Source of the DNA: Chrysemys picta bellii
Lineage: Eukaryota > Chordata > Testudines > Emydidae
Length of the DNA: 64,000 bases
Assembly: GCF_011386835.1 (NCBI RefSeq)
Contig: NC_088792.1
Span: 237,572,394-237,636,393 of the forward strand
Direction of reading: 5' to 3'
In this document: positions 45,002 through 57,559 of the stretch, piece by piece
Numbering within the stretch: position 1 is the stretch's first letter
How the letters are laid out: each line of letters starts with the position of its first letter
Notes under the pieces: generated by a model
Seen by the model: only the letters and a program-made list of their open reading frames with translations
Database searches by the model: none
What the model was told of the DNA's origin: nothing
Program-made: the position numbers and the translations under genes

Positions 45002-45893
45002 TGTCAAGGCTGGATCCCCACTTTGAACTTTAGGGTGCAAATGTAGGGGCCTGCATGAAAACTTTTAAGCTTAACTACCAGCTTAGCTCTGGTTCTGCTG
45101 CCACCATTTCAATGGATTCCATTCCTGGGAAACCTTGAAAAACCTTCACCAAATCCCTGGTGAAAACAAATCCAAACCCCTTGGATCTTAAAACAAGGAG
45201 AAATTAACCATTCCCCCTCCTTCCTCCCACCAACTCCTGGTGAATCAAGATCCAAACCCCTTGGATCTAAAACAAGGAGAAATTAACCATTCCCCTCCTT
45301 CCTCCCACCAACTCCTGGTGAATCAAGATCCAAACCCCTTGGATCTTGAACAAGGAAAAATCAATCAGGTTCTTAAAAAGAAGGTTTTTAATTAAAGAAA
45401 AAGGTAAAAATCATCTCTGTAAAATCAGTATGGAAATTAACCTTACAGGGTAATCAAATTTAAAGAGCTCAGAGGACTCCCCTCTAGTCTCAGGTTCAAA
45501 GTACAGCAAACAAAGATAAACACTCTGGTAAAAGGTACATTTACAAGTTGAGAAAACAAAGGAAAACTAACACGCCTTGCCTGGCTATTTACTTACAAGT
45601 TTGAAATAGGAGAGACTTGTTTAGAAAGATGTGGAGAACCTGGATTGATGTCTGGTCCCTCTCAGTCCCGAGAACGAACACCGTCCCAAAACAAAGAACA
45701 CAAACAACAGCCTTCCCCCCCCAAGATTTGAAAGTATCTTGTCCCCTTATTGGTCCTTTAGGTCAGATGCCAGCCAGGTTACCTGAGCTTCTTAACCCTT
45801 TACAGGGAAAAGGATTTTGGAGTCTCTGGCCAGGAGGGGTTTTATAGTACTGTACACAGGACAGCTATTACCCTTCCCTTTATAGTTATGACA
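45002..45893. mobile_element. Solo endogenous-retrovirus-type LTR, 892 bp
   Basis: Starts TGTCAAGGCTGGATCCCCAC and ends CTTTATAGTTATGACA, TG...CA with TGTCA/TGACA tips. The 5-bp target duplication GTAAT is exact (44997-45001 and 45894-45898). The interior holds a tandem repeat (about 45150-45345) built from CCAAACCCCTTGGATCT and CCACCAACTCCTGGTGAATC. No gag, pol or env adjoins, so it is a recombination product. Orientation is uncertain; CTATAAAACC lies near one end on the minus strand. Confidence 0.85.
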
Positions 45894-45898
45894 GTAAT

Positions 45899-47229
45899 AC
45901 ATTCAGCTCTGCGAATAGTTCTTATTTTTAAACTTGAATCTTCTTTTTAAGAACTTCCCTTATTTTTTTTAAGTTTATCAATAAAAAATGAACAGTTTTG
46001 TTTATTGCAACATTTTTAGGGCTACAGTGTCTTGGTGTGATAGTATTAAAGTGTTAATCTTCTCCAAATATGAAAATTTATTTCAATTTTAAATGAAGTC
46101 TCAATAGGGCTCTGGCCTCAGAATCTGTAGAGAGATGGCCTCCAAAACAGATCAAAAGAGGTAATGAAGGAAATTGCATATATATTAAACCTCAGTGAAA
46201 CAGAATCCACAGCTGTAGCTGGTCTTGATTCTATTAGTAAAATTGTGAGGTGAAGATTTTTTTTTTTTTTGTCTTCTGAGTTCAGGAATTGAGCTTGAAA
46301 AAGCCAGTTAGTTGCTTTTCTTTATTTTTCATACACTTTTGCCCTTTATTGGATTGCATATAAAACTCAAGTTTTGCTGGACTTTCACCTTGGCTTATAG
46401 GCATAGATTCTATTACACAAGAGAAGATAACGATTACCAAGATAATTCCTACAAACAAAATCAAGAAAATGATTATCTGTTTCTTATCTATTAGCATTCA
46501 CAGAGTTTAATTTCCCATATATTTTTATTCTCATGTTGTCATACATTGAAACCTGATTAATTATAATTAAACCTTTTGTAACTTTAGATTTGTTTGTTTA
46601 CAGTGTAAAGATACATTAACTATTTTTAAGTTTTGTTTTGCTAGTTTTTTTGTAATACCAATTTTATAAACTAGAACATTGATTTTCTTTTTTATCTCAT
46701 TGCTAAAAATTGTATTCTGCTGTGATTGCTAGTTGACTGGTTCTGTTCTCAAGGTATAGGCAAAATGTTGCTTTATTGTGTCCCACCAAAAAGAGGGAGC
46801 ATGTGATGGTGACTTGAAATACTATGTAAACACTGACTGTGATTCTGTAGTTAACGTTAAAGTGAGTTTTACACTTCAAAGAGGGACTCCACCACTTTAT
46901 GTATGAAAAAATACATTATATCCTCCCCAACATCATAAGTACAGAATGAATTTTCTGAATAAATAAGCTGATTTTAACTGACTTAAAAATGGATATTTTT
47001 TTTTGGTTCCAAGGTGAGCTTAATAAAAGAATAATGCAGATTCTTCAAACGTAATTTATGGTTATAACTCCCTGAAATCTAGTGCATTGATTACACATGA
47101 GGAAAACTGAAAATAGTTGTGAACAAAATTGATTAGGTGGAAAAACTTAACCAAAACAGTGTGAATAATATTTGGGAGTTGTTTAAGAAAACTTTATTAC
47201 ATGCCCAAATCCTACAATTCTGCAGTCAC
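45899..47229. other. No gene recognised
   Basis: AT-rich intron-like. Overlapping opposite-strand frames at 46282-46497 are low-complexity and hydrophobic, without support. Confidence 0.55.
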
Positions 47230-49850
47230 GAAAGGGGGATTCATCATTTAAAACAAAATCCTGGTTAAGAAAGGAAGTGAAAATGGGGCAAGTTGATAGC
47301 AGTGACTATAAATTATCAGTCATGAAACACAGCAGTTGATAAGGGAAGCTGAACATAAGTGGAAAAAATTATATCCAGTAGGGTTAAGAATGATAAGAAG
47401 GAATTTTTAAAATATATCAGGAACAAAGTAAATCCTAACAAAGGCATGAGTGTGTTAACAGATAGGGAGGTTAATATTGTCAATAATGATGCAGAAAAGA
47501 AAGATGTGTTCAGTAAATATTTCACTTCTGTGTATTTGGAAAGAAGCTGAATGACGTTGTGACAGAATGGAACATATCTATATCAAATTTGAACTCCATC
47601 TTGTATTATGTAGCGAACATATGTCTAAACTTGCCCAAGACAAGCCTGGTGAATTGCATTCCATACAGCAGCCCTGCCAATGAAAGTTGCCTAACACCTT
47701 ATTGATGGACTGTCACTGAGAAGCCATGAGGACTGCAGTTAGGAGCCACTGACTTTGATTGTGTCTCAACTGTTGGCCCATCTCCATGGAACAATATATT
47801 TTCTATATGGAGGCTCACAGGTGGGGCAAATACAATAAGGGAAGAACATGGCAAGGAGGCAGACACTCTAGTTAAGAGCAGGGTGCTGCTCTGTGCAGGA
47901 GGCCGATCATCACACCATGTAAAAATGGACTTGCAGGAGAGAGAGGGAAGAATAGAGTCTGCCGAGCCTGACATGTGAACGAATCTCAGACTTACAGAAG
48001 GATTGGCTCAGAAGAGGGCGTATCTTAGGACTTTAGTTGTTTCCAAAGATCTGAACCTCTCAACAGATTTTTTTTTAAAGAGAAAAGACTGGGTTTAAAA
48101 AATCACTTTGTTAAGCTTGTATTTCTTGCTATCCTGCCACATTGTCCCCAAAAGGAGTTAAATAAGAAGTGTGGAGTGCCCAGAGCCTAGGTGAAACTCT
48201 GAAGAAGCATGTGTAAACAACTGGAACTTTGAAGGAGCCATGTGTAAGCAACTGGGGATGGGAGATCTCAGGTACTGAGTTCCAGGATTTAGGGCAGTTG
48301 GATGAAGATTTTCCACATCCGAGCAGACAAAATATCTGAGTCTGGGAGTGTGTCCTATGAATCCAGAGCTAAAATTAGTGACAAGACTCCATCCAGACCC
48401 AGTTGTCTTGGAAGTACATGGAGCCCAGTAGTTATTTGCTAGTAACAGTCTGGTGACCTCACACCAGGGTACTGGCTGAAGTTGTAACAGAGGTATTCAC
48501 CTCTTGCAGTAGTAATAGGGAGGATGTTAAACAGGGCAATGGCCTACAATACATGTTTAAATCTGTATGTTCAGAAAATTTGTACCCAAGAGATTTAAAA
48601 GAATCATCTGAGGAGCTCTCTGAGTCACTGATGCTGACATTTAACAAACTTTGGTATACTGGGGAAGTTCTAGAGGGCTAAAAGAAAGTTAAATTTGTGT
48701 CACTATGACCTGGGCAACTAGAGGTCAGTTAGCTTGACATCCATCCTCCAGGCAAAATCACGGAAAGAACGATACAGGGTGCAACTAATAACAAAGTTAA
48801 ATGGTGACAGCATAATTAATGCCTGTCAATATGGTTTTATGGAAAATCAGTCTTATTGAACAAACGTGATATTATTTTTAAATGAGATTACAAGTTTTGT
48901 AGATAAAGTTAACTATTGACATACAATTTTTAGACTTCAGTAAGGTACCACACACATTTTGTTTGTTTGTTTTTAAAAGCACGATACAAAATTTGTGCAG
49001 CACATATTAATTGGATTTAAAACTGGCTAGCTGATATATCTCAAAAAGTAATTATTAAAAGGGAAGCATTATATAATGGGGGCATTTCTAGTGAGGTCTC
49101 ACATTAATATATCTCACATGGATCTATTTTGGTTCAATGGTATTCAATATCTATCAGTGATCTGGATGAAAATATAAAATCAGTGCTATTAAAGTTTGCA
49201 GATGACAGAAAAATTGGTGGAGTGGTAATAATGATAAGGACAGGTCAGTTCTAGAGTGTGATCTAGATCATATAGTAAAGTGGGCTGACTTGAACAACAT
49301 GCATTTATGGCTCTAAATACATTCTTTATCTTACCCAAGGATGTGGGTCACACTTATAGCATGGGGCACTGATTTTCCAAAGAAATTACTTAGAAAAGGA
49401 CTTTGGTGTCTTGTTGGATAATCAGTTGAATGTGAGCTGCCAGTGTAATGCTGTACTCAGGAGGATTAATGTGATCCTTGGATGCATAAGCAGGGAAAAT
49501 ATTGACTAGAAGTACAGCAATGTTATTACCTCTGTATATAGCAGAGATGAGACTTTTACTGGAATACTGTATTAAGTTTCTGGTGTCCATACTTGACAAA
49601 TTGGGAAGGGTTCAGTAAAGAGCTATCTGAATGATTTGAGGTCTGGAAAACCTGTCATACCATGAGACACATAAGAAACTGAATGTATATAGCTTAATTA
49701 AGAGAAGATTAAGAAGTGACTTGATCATGATCTAAGGTACCTAGATGGGGAAAAGACCTCTGTTAGTGGAGGACTCTTTAATCTAGCAGAAAAAGGTATA
49801 ATGAGGTCCAATGATTGAAAGTTCATGACTGGTGCCAATAGAGGAGGTTT
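47230..49850 (+). mobile_element. CR1 LINE ORF2 copy with an LTR-like insert
   Basis: 47360-47550 reads VKNDKKEFLKYIRNKVNPNK and NNDAEKKDVFSKYFTSVY, the CR1 linker. After an insert (47558-48463) ORF2 continues with VFTSCSSNREDVKQGN-like residues, the FADDRKIGG RT motif near 49195 and LDNQLNVSCQCNAVLR-like residues near 49430. It decays near 49850. Many stops. Confidence 0.75.
47558..48463 (+). mobile_element. LTR-like insert in CR1, 906 bp
   Basis: Begins TGTGACAGAATGGAACATAT and ends CTGGTGACCTCACA, with TGTGA/TCACA inverted tips. It sits where CR1 coding sequence is interrupted (GAAGCTGAATGACG before, GAGGTATTCACCTC after). No internal genes. No target duplication could be confirmed. Confidence 0.45.
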
Positions 49851-52335
49851 TGAACAAACTCATAAGTCACCAGGACTAAATGCTATTCACCCAAGAGTTC
49901 TGAAGGATTGCAGAACTACTAAGTGTGGTATGTAACCTATCATTTAAATCAGCTTCTCCAGAGGTGATCCTGGAAATTACAGGCTGGTAAGCCTAACGTC
50001 ATTACCAGGCAAATTGGTTGAAACTATAGTAAAAACCAGAATTATCAGACACCTTGCTGAACATGATTTATTGGGGAAGAGTCAACATGGCTTTTGTAAA
50101 AGGAAATCATGCCTCACCAATTTATTAAAATTATTTGAGGTGGGTCAACCAACAAGTGGACAAAGCAGACTGCGAAGAGTTACAAAGGAACCTTACAAAA
50201 CTGGGTGACTTGGCAACAAAATAGCAAATGAAATTCAACGTTCATAAATGCAAAGTAATGTGCTTTGGAAAACATAATCCCAATTATGATCCCATGTAAG
50301 ATGATGGGGTCTAAATTTGCTGTTATCATTCAAGAAAGAGATCTTGGAGTCATTGTAGATACTTCTCTGAAAACATCCACTCAATGTGCAGCGGCAGTCA
50401 AAATGTGCAGCTAACAGAATGTTGGGAATCATTAGGAAAGGGATAGATAATAAGAAAGAAAATATCATATTGCCTTTATATAAATCCCTGGTACACTCAC
50501 ATCTTGAATACTACATGCAGATCTGGTCTCTCATCTCAAAAAAAGATATATTGGAATTGGAAAAGGTACAGAAAAGGGCAACAACAATGATTAGGGGTAG
50601 GAAACAGCTTTCATATGAGGAGAGATTAATAAGACTGGGACTTTTCATCTTGGAAAAGAGACGACTAAGGGGGATATGATGGCGGTCTATAAAATCATGA
50701 TTGGTGTGGAGAAAGTAAATAAGGAAGTGTTATTTATTCCTTCCCATAACACAAGAACTAGGGGTCCCAAACGAAATTAGTAGGTAGCAGGTATAAAACA
50801 AACAAAAAGAAATATTTCTTCACACGACGCACAGTCAACCTGTGGAACTCAGCCAGAGAATGTTGTTAAGGCCAAGACTATAAAAGGGTTCAAAAAAGAA
50901 CTACATAAGTTCATGGAGGATAGGTCAATTAATGGCTATTAGCCAGGATGGGCAAGGTTGGTGTTTCTAGTCTCTGTTTGCCAGAAGCTGGGACTAGGTG
51001 ACAGGGGATGAATCACTTGATGATTACCTGTTCTGTTCATTTCCTCTGAAGCACCGGGCATTGGCCACTGTTTGAAGACAGGATACTGGGCTCGATGGAC
51101 CTCTGGTCTGACCCAGTATAGCCATTCCTATGTTCTTATGTGATCCAGTGAATATAGTGTACTTGGACTTCCAGAAAGCCTTTGACAAGGTCCCTCACAA
51201 AAGTCTCTTAAGCAAAGTAAGCGGTAATGGAATAAGGGGGAAGGTTCTCTGATGGATCAGTAACTGGTTAAATGACAGGAAACAAAGGGTAGGAATAAAT
51301 GATCAGTTTTCAGAATGGAGAGAAGTAAATAGTGGTGTCCCCCCAGGCATCTGTACTGGGATCAACATATTCACAAATGATCTGGAAAAAGGTGTAAACA
51401 GTGAGGTGGCAAAATTTGCAGATGATACAAAATTACTCAAGATAGTTAAGTTGAGAGCTGACTGCAAAAGTTAGAAAGGGAGCTCACAAAACTAGGTGAC
51501 TGGGCAACAAAATGGCAGATGAAATTCAATGTTGATAAATGCAAAGTAATGCATGTTGTAAACATAATCCCAACTATACATACAAAATGATGGGATCTAA
51601 ATTAGTTATTACTACTTAAGAAAGAGATCTTGAAGTCATTATGGATAATTCTCTTGAAACATCCACTCAATGTGCAGTGGCAGTCAAAAGAGCTAACTAT
51701 GTTAGGAATCATTAGGAAAGAGAGATGATAATAAGACAGAAAATAACATAATGCCATTATATAAATCCATGGTACACCCACACTTTGAATACTGGGCAGT
51801 GTTATGGTCACCTCCTCTCAAGAAAGATATATTAGAATTGGATAATGTACAGAGAAGGACACACAATGAGTAAACAGCTTCCGTCATGAGGAGAGATGAA
51901 AAAGACTGGAACTTTTCAGTTTGGAAAAGAGATGACTAAATAGGGATATGATAGAGGTCTATATAATCATGAATGGTGTGGAGAAAGTGAATAAGGAAGT
52001 GTTATTTATTCTTTCATATACTATAAGAACCAGAAGTTACCCAATTAAATTAATAGGTATCCGGTTTAAAAAAAACAAAAGAAAGTACTTCTTGACACAA
52101 TGCACAGTCAATCTGCAAAACTCATTGCTAGGGGATGTGAAGACGAAAACTATAACGGGCTTCCAAAAAGCATTAGATAAGTTCATGGAGGATAGGTCCA
52201 TGAATGGCTATTCACCAAGATGGTCAGAGATGGAACCTCATGCTCTGCGGGTTCCTAGCCTCTGATTGCCAGAAACTGGAAGTGGATGATGGGATGGATC
52301 ACTCGATGATTGCCTGTTCTGTTCATTTCCTCTGA
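49851..52335 (+). mobile_element. CR1 LINE copy A, interrupted by CR1 copy B
   Basis: Copy A reads GKSQHGFCKRKSCLTNLLKL (about 50075) up to GTGGACAAA at 50164, and continues at 51141 with DPVNIVYLDFQKAFDKVPHK, then FADDTKLLK near 51416 and the tail after YSPRW at about 52230. The join across copy B is exact with respect to the CR1 sequence. Both copies are broken by stops. Confidence 0.85.
50165..51140 (+). mobile_element. CR1 LINE copy B, 5'-truncated, nested in copy A
   Basis: Starts GCAGACTGCGAAGAGTTACA in the middle of ORF2 and ends at the standard CR1 terminus CCATTCCTATGTTCTTATG. The 50386-50679 frame reads NRMLGIIRKGIDNKKENIIL, then PLYKSLVHSHLEYYMQIW and LEKVQKRATTMIRG. 5' truncation and an intact 3' end show target-primed insertion. 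Confidence 0.9.
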
Positions 52336-53379
52336 AGCTCCCCGCACCTACAATTCCACTTACCAAAGTGGTGTGGAAATACCCAGCATCACAGTGTCAC
52401 TTCAGAGGGGGAGTTAAGATTGTTTGAGTGCTTTAACTATACATTTCCATATCTTAGCATGTTTAGATTTATTTTAAATGTAACCTTCACTCAGAATTTC
52501 CTAGGTTTGAAATGCTTGGTTTTGGGATAATTACAATAGCTCTGTTATATATTTTCACCTAAATTATTCTTTCTTTTTTCAATTTTAATTCTACTTTAAT
52601 ATGATTTTTTGATTTGGAATTTCCTTATTTAAAAAAAAATATTACAAATGTCATATATGGACACTAAATAAGAAACCCAAACAGAATATTAGCATGTCCT
52701 ATTTCTAATCATTTGAAGATATGCAGTGTCAACATTAAGTCAGTATTTCTTTATTTTAGCTTTTTAGGGCAGATCCCATGGTACAACACACTTAGAGGAC
52801 ACTGACTATTGAAGATGTGTTTATACCTACTTTACATCACTGGAAAAGCACAAAGCAGATGAAGTGTACTGATGAATCTTGGCCTTAATTTTCAGTTGAT
52901 TTATTAGAGAAACTGACTCTCTGTGAAAGGAATGGTAGGAGAAGCCCATTCTTTGACTCACTATGTCTCTTCATTTTATGTGTTCTCCCAACACTCCTGT
53001 CTTGTTTCCCTAAGTAGAACTGCCTCATTTCTCAGTGAAACCAAGGCAGCAGTGCCACGGGAAACCTTTCAATCACTGATGCCTAAGGTAGCATGGAGCC
53101 ACAGAACTGTTAGAGTGAGTCCAAGTAATCCTGACTGTGTTTAGTCTCCCTCATACCACTGATCCACTACAACCAAGAGAGTTATTGCATGCACAATTAG
53201 CTGTAGAGGAAGGTTGGTGATTGGTTCAGTTACCTTTGATGTCACAATGGCTCTACTTTAGAGTTAATGAACTATTGATGTGGCCCCGTGTGTAGTCTAT
53301 GTAATTCTAACAGTTAGATACAACATTAATTATTTATCTTAGTTACAACCTCATTTCTTCAACTATAGCCTTTGCCCGG
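52336..53379. other. No gene recognised
   Basis: Intron-like. The 52923-53144 frame has no features that I can assign. Confidence 0.5.
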
Positions 53380-53569
53380 TACACCTCTACCCCGATATAA
53401 TGCTATCCTCGGGAGTCAAAAAATCTTACCGTGTTATAGGTGAAACCGCCTTATTGAACTTGCTTTGATCCACTGGAGTGTGCAGCCCCGCCCCCCTGGA
53501 GCGCAGCTTTACTGCTTTATATCCGAATTCGTGTTATATCGGGTTGCGTTATATCTGGGTAGAGATGTA
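53380..53569. mobile_element. Tc1/mariner-type MITE with TA duplication
   Basis: Ends TACACCTCTACCCCGATATA and (reverse complement) TACATCTCTACCCAGATATA; TA on both sides is the target duplication. Internal repeated TTATATC blocks. Length 190 bp with the TAs, no ORF. Confidence 0.8.
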
Positions 53570-54273
53570 TTTCAATTAATTCTAACTATATGGAAAGTTT
53601 GAAGAGTCTGTATTATTCCATTATGAATAATAATTCAGGACAAAGCAACAGACATCGATGCTAAATTTCATAAAAGACCCAATTTTAACTTATTTTTAAC
53701 TCATAAACTAATGAAATTATGTACAAATAATCAGAAAATTTGTTCTTTACTCAAGTGTTGTAAGTTTCAGGAAGATACTGTATTTTTTTTTAATACACAA
53801 TAAATGGAACTCAACCTTAAGTGTGAGCTATAACCAGCACCTCTGTAATACATCTATAAGGTTTAGATATTTATCTTACTCACCTACATATTTAGAAAAT
53901 GTAATTGTTTTAGTCCTGAAATACATCATTTCTGAAACAGAAAAATTATCACTTACTGTGAGAAACTAAAGAACACAACTTTAATATTTATTCCAAAAAG
54001 CAAATACAATACATGAAAAAATCCCATAACTAAATATTAAATTAGTGAATATTTAAAGAAACAAAAATGATATCCTACATAAGGAGCCCGCAACTCAGAT
54101 GTCTCAAGTCTCATTTATGTATTAAAGCTGAATAGTTTGGTTAGGAACAAAGAAAATATCATAATTGAAAGAGTTACAGATATTCTTATATATAGTTATC
54201 TGGGTGCTTTTAATCTCTTTAATACAATAATCTTTTATTTATTATGTCATTACTTGTGATGTTGGCTGGACAG

Positions 54274-54509
54274 GCTGATGAGAAAAAGGAAGCCATTCAC
54301 CTCCTTGCAGTTGAAATGTTGAATCACCAACACTGGTATAAAGAAAAATACAACCACATTGAGACATTCAAAGACAGGATTGACCAGCGAACAAATGCAC
54401 TACATTCCACTCAAGAGGATCTTAAAAAACAACAACCAAGAGATACAGTCAACAGCATGAACAAATAATTCAAAAGTTCAAGGATAAAGTTGACTGTCAT
54501 CAAAATGAG
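54274..54509 (+). pseudogene. Coiled-coil gene exon with two one-base frameshifts
   Basis: After GGCTGGACAG the exon reads ADEKKEAIHLLAVEMLNHQH, WYKEKYNHIETFKDRIDQRT, NALHSTQEDLKK, then loses frame. NQEIQ appears in the second phase and QQHEQIIQKFKDKVDCHQNE in the third, to a GTGGAT donor. The total of 236 nt minus two inserted bases gives 78 whole codons, matching the phase-0 exon that follows. So two single-base insertions near 54435 and 54450 are the simplest reading. The uncorrected frame stops at TAA after NSMNK. Confidence 0.7.
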
Positions 54510-54613
54510 GTGGATTTTTTAATGCTGCACTGTGGTTTTTATTTATTTTTGTTAATGGTTGATCTTTATCTTATCAAGTATGTGTATGAAAATATGTTCT
54601 GTCCTGTTTAAAG

Positions 54614-54736
54614 GTTTCTGAAAAAGAGGATGCCATATTTCTACTATAATCTGATTTGACAGAATACCAGTCTAATCATGGACAGTTCATTGAAGAGTTT
54701 GATGCAGTAGCTGCACATACTTAGTCTTTACAAAAG
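54614..54736 (+). pseudogene. Coiled-coil gene exon with two in-frame stops
   Basis: A 123-nt (41-codon) block after TTTAAAG and before GTAAAT. Frame: VSEKEDAIFLL, TAA (54647-54649), SDLTEYQSNHGQFIEEFDAV, AAHT, TAG (54722-54724), SLQK. Phases on both sides fit the neighbouring exons exactly, so this is a true exon with nonsense changes. Confidence 0.75.
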
Positions 54737-55070
54737 GTAAATAAATACCTTGTAGCAAGCTTAGAAACTTAGTGGTTAGTTTTTAACTTGCTATTAAATT
54801 TAAAGCATAGCAATATTATCTAACTTTCTATAGGTGATGAATAGTATAGTGTTGCTTTTTATGATTTTTTATGATTACAAATGGGAATTTACTCATATAT
54901 AAATCCAACAAATCTTTTCAAATATTCATATTCAATTAAAACAAATCACAAGTGGCAATGTGTTAAACTTTTGAAATTTGGGAACTAGGCTATAATTTAT
55001 GTTTCTTAAGTAATAGCTAATTGAATCAGGACATCTGGTATAATGCACATTAATTTCTAATTTTAAATAG

Positions 55071-55355
55071 AAGCTTGAGTTAATGAAATATCAATACAAT
55101 GAAAAATCTTCCAAAATTGAAGAATGTGAGCGGATCATATGGGAACAAAAAGCTGAAGCTGCTAATGCACTTGACCAACAGAAAAAATCTGTTCTTGAAA
55201 CTGAAAAGCTAGGAAAGACCTTACAGTCATTGCATCTGGATGTAATAGCTTCCCAGCAGAAACACAAAGTGGAACTTGCTCAGCTAGAACAGCAGATAAC
55301 ACAGCTTGAAAGGGACCTTACAGATGCCAGGAAACTTTGTAGTCAAAAAGATCAG
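55071..55355 (+). CDS. Coiled-coil gene exon, open (95 codons)
   Basis: A 285-nt open block after TTTTAAATAG and before GTATGC, phase 0-0. It reads KLELMKYQYNEKSSKIEECE, RIIWEQKAEAANALDQQKKS, ... QQKHKVELAQLEQQITQLER, DLTDARKLCSQKDQ. Regular hydrophobic heptads with Gln, Glu and Lys predict a continuous parallel coiled coil. No signal peptide, membrane segment or enzyme motif. It resembles the rod of CCDC18/PMFBP1-type centrosomal or sperm proteins, but that family call is from general similarity only. No disabling change. Confidence 0.8.
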
Positions 55356-57312
55356 GTATGCTCTTGCTATGAGAATGAGCAAAACAGCTCTCTCTTGAAA
55401 AATCACATTGCAAAAGAGGATATGAGGGAGCTGGGTATACATTACTTCATATATATTTTTGGTATGAATTCTAGAGGAAAAAATAGTTTATCACAAATTT
55501 TGTAAGTGCAAACTTCTCTGGTTGTCTCTAAACTGAAGATATATTAGCATTTGTGAAAACAATTCTTTCAAAATGCATGTTGATAAAAAATAAAAAGACT
55601 ACAGTAGTATGATTTCATCTGATATATCTGTAGAGATTTTAGGAAATATATTTGCCATTTTTAATTGCAGATTCCATTCATAATTATTTTCAATGTCAGA
55701 GACCTACCAAATGGTACTTTTCCTATGGAAGCAAAGGTACATAGGCCCAGACTTTTTACATTAGTCTGTGAATGCTTCCTATGTGAAAACATACATGCAG
55801 TGAAAAATGTTTGTTTTTTAAATAGTGACATAATATCCATACTGTTGAAACATAAAATAAGATGAACTCATTATTGTTTCCTCGATACTTCTTGATACTG
55901 GTTTTTGTACTTTCATAGTTGTTAAATTGACTCTTATAACAATCATTTTTTTAAAAAGCTTATAATTTTCTGAGATAGTCTATAGAAGATTTTTTTAATT
56001 TACTGTTTTATAGGCAAACATTTTGAAGATTCACTACCAGTGAATCTATGTTGATTACATGTAACAATCATCAGTAAAAAAAACCCAAAAATACAAAAAC
56101 AAGGAAATGAGTAAAAAAATTTTTATTATTATTGACTGGAGAAATAGAATGAAACAAGAATGTATACCTATGACAGGATATTATCTTCTGTATATTAAGT
56201 TTTACACACCTGAAAAATATGTTAATACAAATAATTGTTGTCATGTTAACATTGCAGGTTTCAAGCTGTCTAAACCAATTTTACATTCTCAATGAAGAAT
56301 GTTTAACATTTTGAACCAAAAACAGTACAGCACGAATAATTAAAGGCTTAAGTTAAATACATAGACAGTCATTTAAATTTAGATCTGCAATAACATTTAC
56401 TATTATTCTCTAAGGCTTTGACTGTGCTTGACAGAAACAAAGTACTCTGGGATTAATTTCAAGAAATGGTGCCAACTGTGCGCAATTTGCTGTAATTAAG
56501 ACATGAAAGAGTACTAAATATTCAGATTAAAAGAAGCAAGATGGAGCATGATAGAGAATCAAGGTGTGGCATAAAGCCAATAAAGCGCAGTCATTCATGA
56601 ATACCCAATAATGATTGATATGAAACTTAAACCAATACCATTGCAGTATGTGTTTAAAAATTGTGTGCACGCAGCTTAAAATGAGAGTACATTTTATAGG
56701 AAAATGTTTTTGTTTGTCTTAATTTAAAGACAAAATTTTCTACATGGCAGCTTAGAATAACATTAAAACAAACAAAATTAAAATGTTATAATTATTGTAT
56801 TTTATAGGAATAGTAAGTTTAAGTAGTTGGGTTTGGGGAAATAAAATGGTATTATTATCTCTTTGGTGCTGGGATTTCCCTATGTACACATTAATCTATA
56901 GTTGTTTGTTATAGTGCCAGTCCAAAGAGCATTGGAGACATTGGCTCCAAGAGGTTAAATATCTTTTTTATTTTTATGAAATTTCTTTTTAATTTTTTTA
57001 AAGGAAAAGCATTCAATTAGATCAAAGTATATTTTTTTCTCTTACTGTCAGAATTATGTGGAATATTTTTCTTTGTCTTTGGATTTATAAGTATTGATTT
57101 AATGATTTATTGTAATGCTAAATCTTTTCTTCAACACGTTTTTATAACTTAAATTCCTTTTAACTTTGTGATCCTAGAAGAGATGTAGGTATTTGACCCA
57201 GTTGCTAATGAGGTGCTGTATAATTTCATGTATCCTATAGCTCAAAATAGCAGGATGCAGTATAAAAAGTACATCATAAAAGGCACTATTGGAATGTTTT
57301 TTGTCTTCACAG

Positions 57313-57559
57313 GCAATACGCAAAAGAGATGACCTTCTGAGAAAGTCGGAAGCTGATCTCCTGCAGACAAGGGAAGGTATCAAAGCTAAAGTTGCTGAGG
57401 TGGAGCACCTTGACAGTGTGGTCAAGAAACTGAAAGCAAGTATCCAGGACACACAGAAAGAAAAGAATCAGAAGAAAAGAGAAGCCATCATACTGAGAAC
57501 TGAGATTCAGCAGCTAAATCAGGAACTGCAGGGTGTGCATAAGCAGTACAGAGAGACAG
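57313..57559 (+). CDS. Coiled-coil gene exon, open (82 codons)
   Basis: A 247-nt open block after TTGTCTTCACAG and before GTAATA; starts in phase 0, ends with one base left over. AIRKRDDLLRKSEADLLQTR, EGIKAKVAEVEHLDSVVKKL, KASIQDTQKEKNQKKREAII, then LRTEIQQLNQELQGVHKQYR. The EVEHLDSVVKKLK pattern resembles a QVTHLDMTI-type repeat in CCDC18, which is the main basis for the family call. The leftover base completes a Gly/Ala codon (GCT) with the next exon at 60974. No disabling change. Confidence 0.8.

Noticed and set aside
55665..55740. Possible short exon between AG and GTACAT (IPFIIIFNVRDLPNG...)
   Set aside because: Composition is not coiled coil and nothing links it to the neighbouring exons; AG/GT pairs around short open stretches are common by chance.
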